From Sulfuricella denitrificans (GTDB lineage Bacteria > Pseudomonadota > Gammaproteobacteria > Burkholderiales > Sulfuricellaceae): a DNA stretch of 64,000 bases. The notes beneath the pieces were generated by a model. It did not search any database. It had not been told where the DNA came from and was given only the letters and a program-made list of their open reading frames with translations. The translations under genes were made by a program, and so were the position numbers. The DNA is taken from positions 62,001 through 126,000 of the forward strand of contig NSJJ01000002.1 in assembly GCA_002632355.1 (NCBI GenBank), in the 5' to 3' direction. Below, in pieces: positions 1 through 8,711 of the stretch (positions are counted from its first letter, which is position 1; the number at the start of each line of letters is the position of its first letter).

Positions 1-32
1 ACTCCTCAAGTTTATTAAACATAATCATGGCA

Positions 33-1664
33 TTATGGAACAATCCACTCGCTTACCGGCATCAGCATGGTTTCACCCCCGACAGGAAATCTGGCCACGT
101 AGCTGCCCCTGGATGCAAAACGCTGCCCTGGCCCGAGGCTGAGGCGGGGATAAACGGCGGATGACAGGGATTGTTCGGTCATGTTTTCCACGCGCTCGAT
201 GAAATAATCGCGCGAGAAAGTGTCCCCCATGTGAGAAAGCGCATCACCGGCAACGGTGACGGCGAAATAGGTGCTGGACTGGATGCGCTCGTCCAGCAGC
301 GCAATGTTTCTGGCTTCGAGCCAGTGCTTGGTGCGTGACAGCCGCTGCGCACGGCGCTCCGTCAGCTCGAAGGGGTAAACCAGGCGCATCCTGTCCAGCC
401 AGGGCCCGAATAGCAGGACCTTGCAGGGCCGCGCGATCAGGCTGCCAGACAGGTATACATGCTCCATTTCAGGCGGAGTGCTTTCCTGGGAATGCAGGCT
501 TGCGATGTCTTCATCCCCCAGCCACAAAACCAGCACGCCGGGCCGGGTTTCTTCCAGCAGTTGCGACCAGAATGCAGACGACACAGGAGATTCGCCTGCC
601 ACCGGACGATCAGAAATTTCATCGATGCCGCGACGCAGCAAGGCAGCACGCATGGCCTGAGCCGGCACGCGCCCGGCGTCGTTATCGCGGAACACCTGCA
701 CGATCCGGGCTGAACGGCCGGCCTTCCTGTTCTCCGCCAGGTGTTTTGCCAGCACCTCGGCCTCCAGCATAACGCCACGTGAAAAATACAGCGTCGAATA
801 ACCGGGCTGCCCGGTTTCAGGGTAATCCACATTGGGGAACAGGCAGGGGACCCCGGCCTGCTCGCAGAATTCATGCACCGGGCGCCAGCTTCCCTCACCA
901 ATCCCGCTCAGCACGGCAAACACCGGCTGCTGCCGGTAGCGTTCTTCAAGCTGTTTTTGCCAGCGATCAGGAGGGCCGGACAAGCTCCACTCATGCAATA
1001 CCCATTTGCGGTAAACGCGGTACATCTGGTCCGTACCGGCGGATTTGCGGCGGGCTTCCTTGCGGGTGCCGCCGTTTTTGTCGCTGAAGAATGCCTGCAG
1101 CACGCCCCGCATCGCCTCCACCCGGAAAGGGTCGACGCCCGGCGTGATGATGGTGGCAAAATGGATTTCGTTTTCCGTCACGCCCGGCGCAGGATTCAGC
1201 GACAGCCCCTGCAGATAGGCGGCCAGCGGCGCAATTTCGGCATCGCTCAGGGCATAGCGCGGCATCAGCGGGTCCAGCTTGCGCCCGGCGGGATCAATGC
1301 CCTCGCGCAATGCGCGCTTCAGGCTTTCAAGCGTATAGGGCTCACGAACGGCATCCACATTGAAAAGCGCGCGGGAGCGTTCAGTGCTGCCGATCTTCCG
1401 GTTGGAAAAAAGCAGACGCCCGGCAATCGGGCGAATCTCGTTTTGCCCTTCGCTGCTGCCCAGTCCGCTGCGGCGATGGCACTTGACGCAGGCGGCATCG
1501 CCGCCGCTCAGCTCGACACCGGTCTGGGCCATGCCACGCAAGGGCATTCCGGAAGGCAGCAGGCCTTCACGATAGATGCGCTTGCCCGCCTGCTCAGGCA
1601 TGATGTCCGCCGCCGCTGCCGCCCCGGAAAGCAGCATGGCCAAAATCAGGATCCGTGGACTCAT
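33..1664 (-). CDS. Cytochrome c / periplasmic binding protein fusion
   Basis: Exported 543-residue protein with a signal peptide (about residues 1-19). An N-terminal monohaem cytochrome c domain carries the CVKCH site at 59-63. From about residue 150 it resembles the type I periplasmic binding fold of branched-chain amino acid ABC transporter receptors, yet no permease or ATPase genes are nearby. The start is the internal ATG before MSPRIL, because that gives a signal peptide; the open frame continues 43 codons upstream into the SCO1 gene. It is the last gene of the eight-gene cluster, 13 bp after the SCO1 stop. A role in electron transfer or ligand sensing with the upstream cupredoxin proteins is inferred; the ligand is unknown. 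Confidence 0.8.
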   Translation of the reverse strand: MSPRILILAMLLSGAAAAADIMPEQAGKRIYREGLLPSGMPLRGMAQTGVELSGGDAACVKCHRRSGLGSSEGQNEIRPIAGRLLFSNRKIGSTERSRALFNVDAVREPYTLESLKRALREGIDPAGRKLDPLMPRYALSDAEIAPLAAYLQGLSLNPAPGVTENEIHFATIITPGVDPFRVEAMRGVLQAFFSDKNGGTRKEARRKSAGTDQMYRVYRKWVLHEWSLSGPPDRWQKQLEERYRQQPVFAVLSGIGEGSWRPVHEFCEQAGVPCLFPNVDYPETGQPGYSTLYFSRGVMLEAEVLAKHLAENRKAGRSARIVQVFRDNDAGRVPAQAMRAALLRRGIDEISDRPVAGESPVSSAFWSQLLEETRPGVLVLWLGDEDIASLHSQESTPPEMEHVYLSGSLIARPCKVLLFGPWLDRMRLVYPFELTERRAQRLSRTKHWLEARNIALLDERIQSSTYFAVTVAGDALSHMGDTFSRDYFIERVENMTEQSLSSAVYPRLSLGPGQRFASRGSYVARFPVGGETMLMPVSEWIVP

Positions 1665-1677
1665 GGCGGGCACGCGC

Positions 1678-2349
1678 TCATCGGGATGCCAGCTGATGGT
1701 ATTCCCTGATGATATCCGGCGCACTGGCAAATCCGTCCAGCCTGACCCATGGCCGGCCAGCGCCGCCTGCCCGGATGAAGGTGGCAGGCGCATGATTCAT
1801 CTTGTCGCCGCGATAGACGCCGAAAGCGCGCTGCACTGCGATGCTGTTTTCGGCGCTGCCGGTCAGCATGGTCCATTGCGGCCCGGCGCGATATTTGCCG
1901 GCATATTCCATGAGTTTTTCCGGGGTATCGTTTTCAGGATCGATGGAAATCGAGATCATGCGCACCTTGCTGCTTTCTGCCCCAAGACGGTCCTGCACAT
2001 GGTGAAAAGTGGCGCTCATCACCGGGCAGACCGCGGTGCAGGTGGTAAAGATGAAATTCAGCAGGACAGGCTCTTTTCCGTCCAGTCCGTCGCGCAGGGA
2101 AACCTGCGCTCCGTTCATGTCCACCAGTTTGATATCAGGGATACGGTAAGCAGCGACCGATCGCGTATAGACATCGCGCATCGCATCCATGCCCTGCCCG
2201 TGGTGATGATCGTGCTCGCCGCCCAGCGCAGTCCCTGCAGCCAGCGCCAGCCCGAGCGTCAGCAGCACAGCGGACATCGTTCCGGATAACCGGAACAGGG
2301 ACAGATCTTTTTTTGATACCCGGCGTTTCATGGTGTTTTCAGTGCTCAT
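1678..2349 (-). CDS. SCO1/SenC family copper chaperone
   Basis: Membrane-anchored thioredoxin-fold protein of 223 residues. One hydrophobic segment (about 20-43) is followed by a His-rich stretch (HDHHH, 46-50). The copper-binding CTAVC motif is at 104-108 and the conserved distal His is His186 (MNHAPATF). SCO proteins deliver copper to, or reduce, copper sites; the usual client is cytochrome oxidase CuA. Here it sits inside a cluster with three cupredoxin-type proteins and away from any oxidase genes, so delivery to those proteins is inferred. The ATG at MSTEN is chosen because AAAGGGGAA lies about 7 bases upstream; an earlier in-frame ATG overlaps that ribosome site. Confidence 0.9.
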   Translation of the reverse strand: MSTENTMKRRVSKKDLSLFRLSGTMSAVLLTLGLALAAGTALGGEHDHHHGQGMDAMRDVYTRSVAAYRIPDIKLVDMNGAQVSLRDGLDGKEPVLLNFIFTTCTAVCPVMSATFHHVQDRLGAESSKVRMISISIDPENDTPEKLMEYAGKYRAGPQWTMLTGSAENSIAVQRAFGVYRGDKMNHAPATFIRAGGAGRPWVRLDGFASAPDIIREYHQLASR

Positions 2350-2385
2350 TCGGCATTCCCCTTTCATCCCGATGTAAATCTACCG

Positions 2386-4737
2386 CTACAGCACAGAAAC
2401 CCGCACAAATGCACCTGCATCCGGCGCCAGTCCCGTTGTATCCCGTACCTTGTAACGGAAAGTCTCGGTTCCGCTGAATCCGGCCCTGGGCCGGTAGGCA
2501 ATGCTGCCGTCCGGGTTGGCGACTGCCCAGCCGCCACTGTCAGGCACCGTGGTCAGAAACACCGAGGCCGGGTCGATGGTATTGGCAGGCGCATCCGGAT
2601 CGCTGTCGTTGGCCAGCACATTGACGACCACAGCCGGATAGGGAATGCCCGCCGTGCGCAGCGGCGCAATGCCCGTGTCGTCTGCCAGCAGCGGCGGCTG
2701 GTTTGCGGCAACGGGCGCAGCGGCAACTGTGACGCGCACGAAGGCGGCGCTGGCGGGAGCCAGCCCGAGCGTATCGCGCACCTTGTAGCGGAAGGTTTCC
2801 ACTCCGGTGAAACCGGCCTTGGGACGATAGGAAATAGTCCCGTCCGGATTGGCGACGGCCCAGCCGCCCTTGTCCGGCGTCGTGGTCAGGAATACCGTGG
2901 CGGGATTGATGGTGTTAGCGGGCGCATCCGGGTCGCTATCGTTGGCCAGCACATTGATGATCACCGCCGGATAGCTGGTGCCGGATACCCGCAATGGCGC
3001 GCTGGCGGCATCGTCTGCCAGCAGCGGCGGACGATTGGCGGCCGGGGGCGCAGCGGCGACAGTGACACGCACGGAGGCGGCAGAAACGGCGGCCAGGCCC
3101 AGCGTATCCTTCACCTTATAGCGGAATGTTTCCACCCCGGAGAAGCCCGCCTTGGGTCGATAGGAAACAGTCCCATCCGGATTGGCCGCCGCCCAGCCGC
3201 CCTGGTCCGGCACTGTGGTCAGAAACACCGTGGCCGGGTCGATGCTGTTGGCCGGCGCATCCGGGTCGCTATCGTTGGCCAGCACGTTGATGATCACCGC
3301 CGGATAAGTCGCGCTGCCGCGCTGCGGCGCTGCGGCAGTGTCATCCGCAGCGACGGGCGGATGGTTGGCTGCGACGAGCAACCGGTCGTAGGCCGCCCTG
3401 GCATGCGTCATGCCATTGCCGTAGCTGTTGTCCGGGCCGGCAACGCCGAGGTCCTGGGCGCTCTGCATCAGCGCGCCCTCGATGTCGGCAACGCTGGCGG
3501 CCGGGAAAGCCCCGGCCAGCAGGGCCATGACTCCTGCCGCATGCGGCGCGGCGTAGGATGTCCCGGAAACCACGGCATACAGCGGCAGGCCGCCGAAAGA
3601 CAGGTCGGACGTATTGACATTAACCCCCGGCGAAGTGATTTTCGGGTAAATGCCGCCATCGCAGGATGACACGCCACGGCTGCTGAAACTGGCGATGGTC
3701 AGGGACGAATCCACCGCCCCGGCGGAAAATCCGGCCAGATTATTGGCGGGACTCACGCTGCTCATGGGCGCGGGGCCGCTGTTGCCGGCGGCAAAGACCA
3801 CCGCGATCCCGGCCACTTTGAGATTTTCGATATCCGGATTGAATTCGGCAATACACTGCCCGGCCGTTCCGGACAGATACCATGAGGCATTGACCACGTC
3901 TGGCGCATCCGCTGTCGTCGGGTCGCCATCCGGGTCCAGCAGCCACTGGAATGCGAGGTGAATGTCGCTGTAGGCTGCCTGACCGGCATCGTTGAACAGT
4001 TTCACGGCGACCCAGCGTGCGCCGGGGGCCACGCCGATCGCACTGCCGCCCAGCGACCCGCCGACCATGATGCCCATGGTCTGTGTGCCATGGCCGTTCG
4101 GATCGAAGGGGGCAAGATGCTCGCCGTGCGGGTCGTACCAGCTGTTGCTTCCGCCGCGCCAGCTCCCGGCCAGGTCGGGATGGTTCGCATCGACGCCGGT
4201 ATCCATGCCGGCGACCACGACACCACTGCCGGCATAGCCCAGCGACCACAGGTCCGGCGCCTGTACGGCAAGCAGGTTCCACTCCGGAACGGCCATGCCG
4301 CCCAGGCTCACGGGCGGCGCCTGGAGCAGGGAATCGAGGCGTATGCTCTCGATGCCGGGACGGGATGCCAGCTCCCGGATAGCATCGGCACGGACCTTCA
4401 CCGCAATGCCATTGATGACCCACAGTTCGCGCACGCGCCTTCCACCACGGTCTTCCAGAAATTTTTTCACCGGCACCTGGGTAAGCGCGGCTTTCTGCCG
4501 CAAGGCCCTGACATGCTCGGGATCGTGTTCCTTGCGGTTTCTGGTTTTGAACAGCCGGGGGTTCACCTTGTCGGCCATGGTGATGATGACCGAAACCTCT
4601 TCGAAAGGCTTGCGGACGGTCAGCTCGTTTTCCAGCTCGGCATCGACCACCGCCGCCCTGGCCGCGGTGCTGCACAGCAATGCCAGCAGCAGCGCGCCCA
4701 GCCAGCAGCGCAGCGGATCATTTTCCGTATTTTTCAT
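2386..4737 (-). CDS. Secreted S8 (subtilisin-like) protease with three C-terminal Ig-like repeats
   Basis: A 783-residue exported serine protease. After the signal peptide (about 1-28) comes an I9-like propeptide region (about 40-140). The S8 catalytic domain follows, with Asp179 (MDTG), His216 (NGHGT), oxyanion Asn319 (AAGNS) and Ser394 (SGTSYAAP), so it should be active. The last 330 residues are three tandem repeats of about 105-110 residues, each with NDSDPD and YRP-AGF-G-ETFRYKV signatures of the cadherin/Ig-like kind. Related repeats end the cupredoxin protein encoded at 5475-7379, which suggests a shared anchor or partner. The start has AGGAGAGG just upstream and yields the signal peptide; the open frame extends 30 codons further. 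Confidence 0.92.
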   Translation of the reverse strand: MKNTENDPLRCWLGALLLALLCSTAARAAVVDAELENELTVRKPFEEVSVIITMADKVNPRLFKTRNRKEHDPEHVRALRQKAALTQVPVKKFLEDRGGRRVRELWVINGIAVKVRADAIRELASRPGIESIRLDSLLQAPPVSLGGMAVPEWNLLAVQAPDLWSLGYAGSGVVVAGMDTGVDANHPDLAGSWRGGSNSWYDPHGEHLAPFDPNGHGTQTMGIMVGGSLGGSAIGVAPGARWVAVKLFNDAGQAAYSDIHLAFQWLLDPDGDPTTADAPDVVNASWYLSGTAGQCIAEFNPDIENLKVAGIAVVFAAGNSGPAPMSSVSPANNLAGFSAGAVDSSLTIASFSSRGVSSCDGGIYPKITSPGVNVNTSDLSFGGLPLYAVVSGTSYAAPHAAGVMALLAGAFPAASVADIEGALMQSAQDLGVAGPDNSYGNGMTHARAAYDRLLVAANHPPVAADDTAAAPQRGSATYPAVIINVLANDSDPDAPANSIDPATVFLTTVPDQGGWAAANPDGTVSYRPKAGFSGVETFRYKVKDTLGLAAVSAASVRVTVAAAPPAANRPPLLADDAASAPLRVSGTSYPAVIINVLANDSDPDAPANTINPATVFLTTTPDKGGWAVANPDGTISYRPKAGFTGVETFRYKVRDTLGLAPASAAFVRVTVAAAPVAANQPPLLADDTGIAPLRTAGIPYPAVVVNVLANDSDPDAPANTIDPASVFLTTVPDSGGWAVANPDGSIAYRPRAGFSGTETFRYKVRDTTGLAPDAGAFVRVSVL
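2389..3366 (-). repeat. Three tandem Ig/cadherin-like repeat units within the protease gene
   Basis: In-frame units at about 2389-2703, 2704-3036 and 3037-3366 (105-111 codons each). Every unit starts N-x-P-P and contains NVLANDSDPD and ETFRYKV. The units are nearly identical over long stretches, which fits recent tandem duplication and may cause assembly errors. Confidence 0.9.
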
Positions 4738-4778
4738 GGCCCTCTCCTGACGAGCATGGCAAATTGCCACACGAAACT

Positions 4779-4842
4779 GTGAAGCGGGTGAAATGTGAAG
4801 TGTAATAACCACCGAGCCTGCTTTCATCCTTCACCCTTCACC
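4779..4842. repeat. Opposed arrays of short TTCAC / GTGAA units
   Basis: Between the protease and lipoprotein genes, 4822-4842 holds three heptamers of the form YTTCANC. About 20 bp away, 4779-4802 holds three GTGAA units in the opposite sense. The two arms are largely complementary and could fold as a long hairpin. A similar YTTCACN array sits between ccmC and ccmB, so this is a dispersed intergenic motif. Its function is unknown; transcript ending or processing is possible. Confidence 0.6.
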
Positions 4843-4848
4843 CTAAAA

Positions 4849-5376
4849 CTATCTGACAACCAGGTTTTCCACCTTGATATCGCCGATCACCAGTGAAACC
4901 ATCTGCCCCGCCTGCAGCCAGTGGCCTGGATTGGCAAACAGGACGTGATAATTTCTGTCAGTCATCGCATCGCTGTTGCGCCGCGTGGTCCGCAACTGGC
5001 CCAGCTTGGGCGAATCCGGCACGCCGAAGGCCGCCCCGCTCGCCTCGTCCAGCAGATAGGGCCGGACCTTGCGGTCGAACAGGGGAGCCGCCTTGAGCGG
5101 ATCGACGACCCGGTAGCGGAAATCGAGCATGTTGCCGGCAGCAGCAAGATGCACGGCACCGAATTCGATACCGAGTTGCTCGTCGCGCCGGCAATCCGTG
5201 AGTTCTTCTGATGAGGCTTCGCTCGTCCCGTACAGCGTGTTTTGTCGTGCCGCCGTACTCGAACAGCCGGAAAAAACGAGCAGGACAAAGAAGCAGCCGA
5301 GTATCGCCACCATGCTCCAGAAGTCTGAATCGGACTCCTGCTCGCCATCTGAAGCGCGTCTTTTCAGTACGTCCAT
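4849..5376 (-). CDS. Predicted lipoprotein of unknown function
   Basis: A 175-residue protein with a hydrophobic segment ending in the lipobox LVFSGC, which makes Cys38 the predicted lipidation site. The N-terminus before the hydrophobic stretch is unusually long and acidic (about 18 residues). I do not recognise the remaining domain, which is probably a small beta-rich periplasmic fold. ATG 5376 is preferred to an upstream GTG because AAGGAG lies about 8 bases before it, whereas the GTG is almost on top of that site. It lies between the protease and the cupredoxin protein genes and probably belongs to the same exported module. Confidence 0.65.
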   Translation of the reverse strand: MDVLKRRASDGEQESDSDFWSMVAILGCFFVLLVFSGCSSTAARQNTLYGTSEASSEELTDCRRDEQLGIEFGAVHLAAAGNMLDFRYRVVDPLKAAPLFDRKVRPYLLDEASGAAFGVPDSPKLGQLRTTRRNSDAMTDRNYHVLFANPGHWLQAGQMVSLVIGDIKVENLVVR

Positions 5377-5474
5377 TGCATTCACTCCTTTTTATGGCTT
5401 GATCATCCGTTCCTGATTTGCGCCGCCCCATGTGTTGGGCGACGCAAAAGGAGCCCGGCCTGTCATCGTTTCCG

Positions 5475-7379
5475 CTACTGCACATTGACCCGCACATAGG
5501 CCGCCGTCGTTGCCGCCAGTCCCAGGTTGTCCTTGACCTTGTAGCGCAAGGTCTCGGTGCCGGTGAACCCGGCCCTTGGGCGGTAGGAAATGGTGCCGTC
5601 GGGATTCACGACTGCCCAGCCGCCCTTGTTGGGGGTGACCGTGATCCATACCGTGGCCGGGTCGATGGTGCCGTCCGGGTCGGAATCGTTAACCAGCACG
5701 TTGATGATCTGTGCCGGGTAAGGCGCTGCCGTCCGGACCGGCGCAGTGACGGTATCGTCCACCAGTACCGGAGCCTGGTTGGCGGCGCTGACGGTGACCC
5801 GCACGAAGGCAGCAGGATTGGAGGCCAGACCCAGCGTATCTTTCACCTTGTAGCGGAAGGTTTCGACGCCGGTGAAGCCCACCGCAGGACGGTAGGCAAT
5901 GGTGCCGTCGCCATTGACGCTTGCTGTTCCGCCATTTCCTGGACCTACCGTGATCCACACGGAAGCCGGATCAATGGTGTTGGACGGCGTATCCGGGTCC
6001 ATATCATTGGCCAGCACGTTGATTGTCACTGCCGGGTAGGTAGCGCCTGCTGTCCGCACAGGCGCGGTAGCCGCGTCGTCGGCAGTTATCGGAGCGCGAT
6101 TGACGGCGATGACCGTGATTTTGTAAACCTGGTCGTAGCGCAGGCCGGTGGGATCTGTCACCCGCGCGGTTACCGTCTGGGTTCCGATGACGGTTGGCGT
6201 CCACGAGATCAGTCCTGCGCTGTCAACAGTCATTCCCACAGGCGGATTGACCAGGGAGAAGATCAGTGGCCCGCCGTCGGGATCGCTGGCCGTCAGCTGA
6301 TAGTTATAGAGGCTGCCGGCGGTGGCACCCGTCACCGGAGTGGATGTCATGACAGGAGAATGAACGCCATTGGCGACCACCAGACGGGCAAACATGCCGC
6401 CATCGGCAGCCGCGCCGCTAGTCAGGTACAGACGGCGATCATAGAGCGGATAATTGGCTGAGGTCGCGCCGGCCGCGAGTTGCGGGGTGACGACCGCGTC
6501 AACGGTTTTCGCCGCTGGCAGCAGTGCAGAATACTGCATCCTGGGCCATGGATAGAGATTGCCATCCTCCGCCAGCAGTTCCATGTCCATGCCGTTGATG
6601 ACCGGGACGTGGCTCTTCAGGCCGGCATTGATGAAGCGGAACAGGGTGCGCTGGCCGGCCGGAAGCGGCAGCGGCGCATCGCCAACGGTAAAGGGTTTGC
6701 CGTTGACGAGGAAATACCGGGGCTGGTAATCGAGTGTGCTGGTGATGGTCTTGCCTGGCCCGTAGTTGTCGCTTGCCACGGCGGCATGCAAATCCGGGTC
6801 GATCTCGCTGAACAGCAGCAGCAACTGGCTGTCGTAAGCGATGCCGCTATAGGCCTGACCGCTTGCCGCGTCGTGCGTCATGCCGCCGTAGAGTCCCATC
6901 TGCACCTGGACCTGGGGATGGGTACCGCTTTCATACAGGTAGGTGCCCGGCTTCAGATTGCTCCAGGTGTAAGTGCCCGTTCCGCCGTTCGCCGCCGCTT
7001 CGTGGGTGAACGACTGCACCACCCGCTTGCCGCTGGAGTTGGTGGTATACACCGGGGTCATCGAAGCCAGTTGGCCTGGAATGACGATGGAGGTCGGTAC
7101 CGCCAGGTTGTTCTTGAGATTGACGGTCAGCGAGGTGTCGCCCGGCGGTACGTTCAGCACCGGACCGGGAACCGTCGCCACGCAGGGCGGTGCCGCGCAG
7201 GATGCGCCGTCGAGCGCATAGCCCCACATCTGGATGACGGCACCGTCAGGCATCGTCAGCGGAACGGCTTCGGCGCGCAGATTGTAGCTGGCAGCGAATA
7301 CCGGGGCGGCAAGCGTCACCATCCCTGTCAGCGCCAGCGCCTGCACGAGACGTTTGGTATGTAGCGTGTTCTTTTTCAT
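5475..7379 (-). CDS. Cupredoxin-domain protein (degenerate multicopper oxidase) with Ig-like repeats
   Basis: A 634-residue exported protein with a signal peptide at about 1-30. Residues 31-340 follow the two-cupredoxin plan of multicopper oxidases, but most copper ligands are missing. The usual HxH and HCH motifs are absent. Only scattered His remain, such as FTHE (125-128) and SGTHPQ before QVQMGLYG, and the HPxHxHG motif is replaced by HVPVINGM (257-264). A putative-Ig (He_PIG-like) domain follows at about 340-426, then two repeats like those of the S8 protease. GGGAGAAGCG precedes the ATG and the upstream gene ends 17 bp away. It may be a structural or partner subunit rather than an oxidase. 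Confidence 0.8.
   Translation of the reverse strand: MKKNTLHTKRLVQALALTGMVTLAAPVFAASYNLRAEAVPLTMPDGAVIQMWGYALDGASCAAPPCVATVPGPVLNVPPGDTSLTVNLKNNLAVPTSIVIPGQLASMTPVYTTNSSGKRVVQSFTHEAAANGGTGTYTWSNLKPGTYLYESGTHPQVQVQMGLYGGMTHDAASGQAYSGIAYDSQLLLLFSEIDPDLHAAVASDNYGPGKTITSTLDYQPRYFLVNGKPFTVGDAPLPLPAGQRTLFRFINAGLKSHVPVINGMDMELLAEDGNLYPWPRMQYSALLPAAKTVDAVVTPQLAAGATSANYPLYDRRLYLTSGAAADGGMFARLVVANGVHSPVMTSTPVTGATAGSLYNYQLTASDPDGGPLIFSLVNPPVGMTVDSAGLISWTPTVIGTQTVTARVTDPTGLRYDQVYKITVIAVNRAPITADDAATAPVRTAGATYPAVTINVLANDMDPDTPSNTIDPASVWITVGPGNGGTASVNGDGTIAYRPAVGFTGVETFRYKVKDTLGLASNPAAFVRVTVSAANQAPVLVDDTVTAPVRTAAPYPAQIINVLVNDSDPDGTIDPATVWITVTPNKGGWAVVNPDGTISYRPRAGFTGTETLRYKVKDNLGLAATTAAYVRVNVQ
5478..6101 (-). 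repeat. Two Ig/cadherin-like repeats in the cupredoxin gene
   Basis: Units at about 5478-5781 and 5782-6101 share the NVL-ND-DPD, GTI-YRP and KVKDNLGLA/KVKDTLGLA signatures with the three protease repeats. The match is clear at protein level and implies duplication or exchange between genes of one cluster. Confidence 0.85.
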
Positions 7380-7396
7380 GATCGCTTCTCCCTGGA

Positions 7397-8689
7397 TTAC
7401 GGTATGGTCACGCCGATGGGTTCGATGATCAGCATGGTCATCATTCCGCCGGGGAAAATATCGTCGTTGGTGATTTCCTTCTCATTGTGGGAATGCCACA
7501 TATGGAAATAGCCGCCGTTCTCGCCCTGCGGTGTCTGTCCCGGCGGCAGGGCGCCGAACTGTCCGAGATACGGGCTGCCGCTGTAGTGAGGGCCGTAGGA
7601 AAGATCCTGGACGTTGGGCAAAATCACCGGAATGGGCTTGCCATGGTCTGCTGCGTACTCGTTCGGGGCCAGCGCATCCCCTGGCGCGTGGCCGTAGACG
7701 TCCCAGCCCAGGTTCTTGCCTGTCCATTCGAAGGTCGCATCGTAGGTTTCGCCCGGCACGGCACGAATGGTGAAATTCGACTCGGCCAGATCGGGCCCCA
7801 TCCCCGGCGCGCTTTCCAGCAGGCGCCCGTCGCGGGCGATGGTCCAGGTATTGTTGCCATGGGTATGGAGGGGGTGCAGGTCGCGCCCGGCATCGACCAC
7901 GCGCAGCAGGATTTTATCTCCGGCATGCATGCGCGGCACGCAGTTGTAGGGCTGGGTCGGCAGCCACGGCACATTGGCGTCGAGCAGGGTGTCCGGCGCG
8001 TTGCGTCCGTTGAGGAACCACAGCGTCGGGCGGAAAGTGCTGGTATCCACTGCGGGCGCTGCGGACGGATTGGCCGTCACCAGCGCATCGACCTGGGCAT
8101 GGATCAGCGGGTCCATCTCGGTGAGCAGGAACAGGTACTCATGGTCGAAGGCGGTGCCGGGATGGGCATAGGCCTGGTGCAGCGGGTCGGGGCTGGCGGG
8201 CCGCACGATCAGCGCGCCCAGCATCCCCATCTCGACCTGCAGCGAAGGATTGCTGCCGCTGTGGTAGAGATAGGTGCCGGGATTGCCGGCAACGAAGCTG
8301 TAGGTCACGCTGCCGCCGCCGGGCAGCACCTCGTTGGTCATCAGTCCCGGTGTGCCGCCGCTGGCGACGACGTTGTTCTGGCCGGGGAAGACAATGGACA
8401 CCGGGGCGGGAACCGGCAACGCGTTGCTCAGGGTGACGGTGACGGTATCGCCCTGGTTGACGATCATGGTCACGCCCGGGTACTGCATTCTCCCGCTACC
8501 GCTGGCATAGCCCCAGGCATAGTGAACGTTGCCGTCCGCGCTGGAGACATAATCCGCCCTTGCTGTCAGGTTGAAGGTATTTGACGTGACGCCGTCCACG
8601 ACGGCCCACGCCACATTGGTCACCGCAAGCAGCAGCAGCGTCATGACAACGTTGAGCAATCGCGGGCATTTGCAGGTCAGCTGGTTCAT
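7397..8689 (-). CDS. Two-domain multicopper oxidase-like protein lacking the type 1 copper cysteine
   Basis: A 430-residue exported protein with a signal peptide at about 1-30. Domain 1 ends in LYHSGSNPSLQVEMGM, where a copper-binding family member would have HCH. Domain 2 keeps HPLHTHG (272-278), the canonical trinuclear-site motif. It ends with HMWHSH (396-401), in which Ser400 replaces the type 1 Cys and an inserted segment precedes GGMM. So it retains some trinuclear-type ligands but no visible type 1 site. AGGAGGACGAT precedes the ATG; it sits 22 bp after the intact-looking paralogue. Cooperation with its neighbours in one oxidase assembly is inferred. Confidence 0.85.
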   Translation of the reverse strand: MNQLTCKCPRLLNVVMTLLLLAVTNVAWAVVDGVTSNTFNLTARADYVSSADGNVHYAWGYASGSGRMQYPGVTMIVNQGDTVTVTLSNALPVPAPVSIVFPGQNNVVASGGTPGLMTNEVLPGGGSVTYSFVAGNPGTYLYHSGSNPSLQVEMGMLGALIVRPASPDPLHQAYAHPGTAFDHEYLFLLTEMDPLIHAQVDALVTANPSAAPAVDTSTFRPTLWFLNGRNAPDTLLDANVPWLPTQPYNCVPRMHAGDKILLRVVDAGRDLHPLHTHGNNTWTIARDGRLLESAPGMGPDLAESNFTIRAVPGETYDATFEWTGKNLGWDVYGHAPGDALAPNEYAADHGKPIPVILPNVQDLSYGPHYSGSPYLGQFGALPPGQTPQGENGGYFHMWHSHNEKEITNDDIFPGGMMTMLIIEPIGVTIP

Positions 8690-8711
8690 ATCGTCCTCCT
8701 CTTTTCGCAGA

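Noticed and set aside
4822-4842. Heptamer array as a two-component or Pho-box type operator
   Set aside because: It lies between co-directional genes with no promoter, and the same motif recurs in the ccm operon, so a dispersed repeat is more likely.
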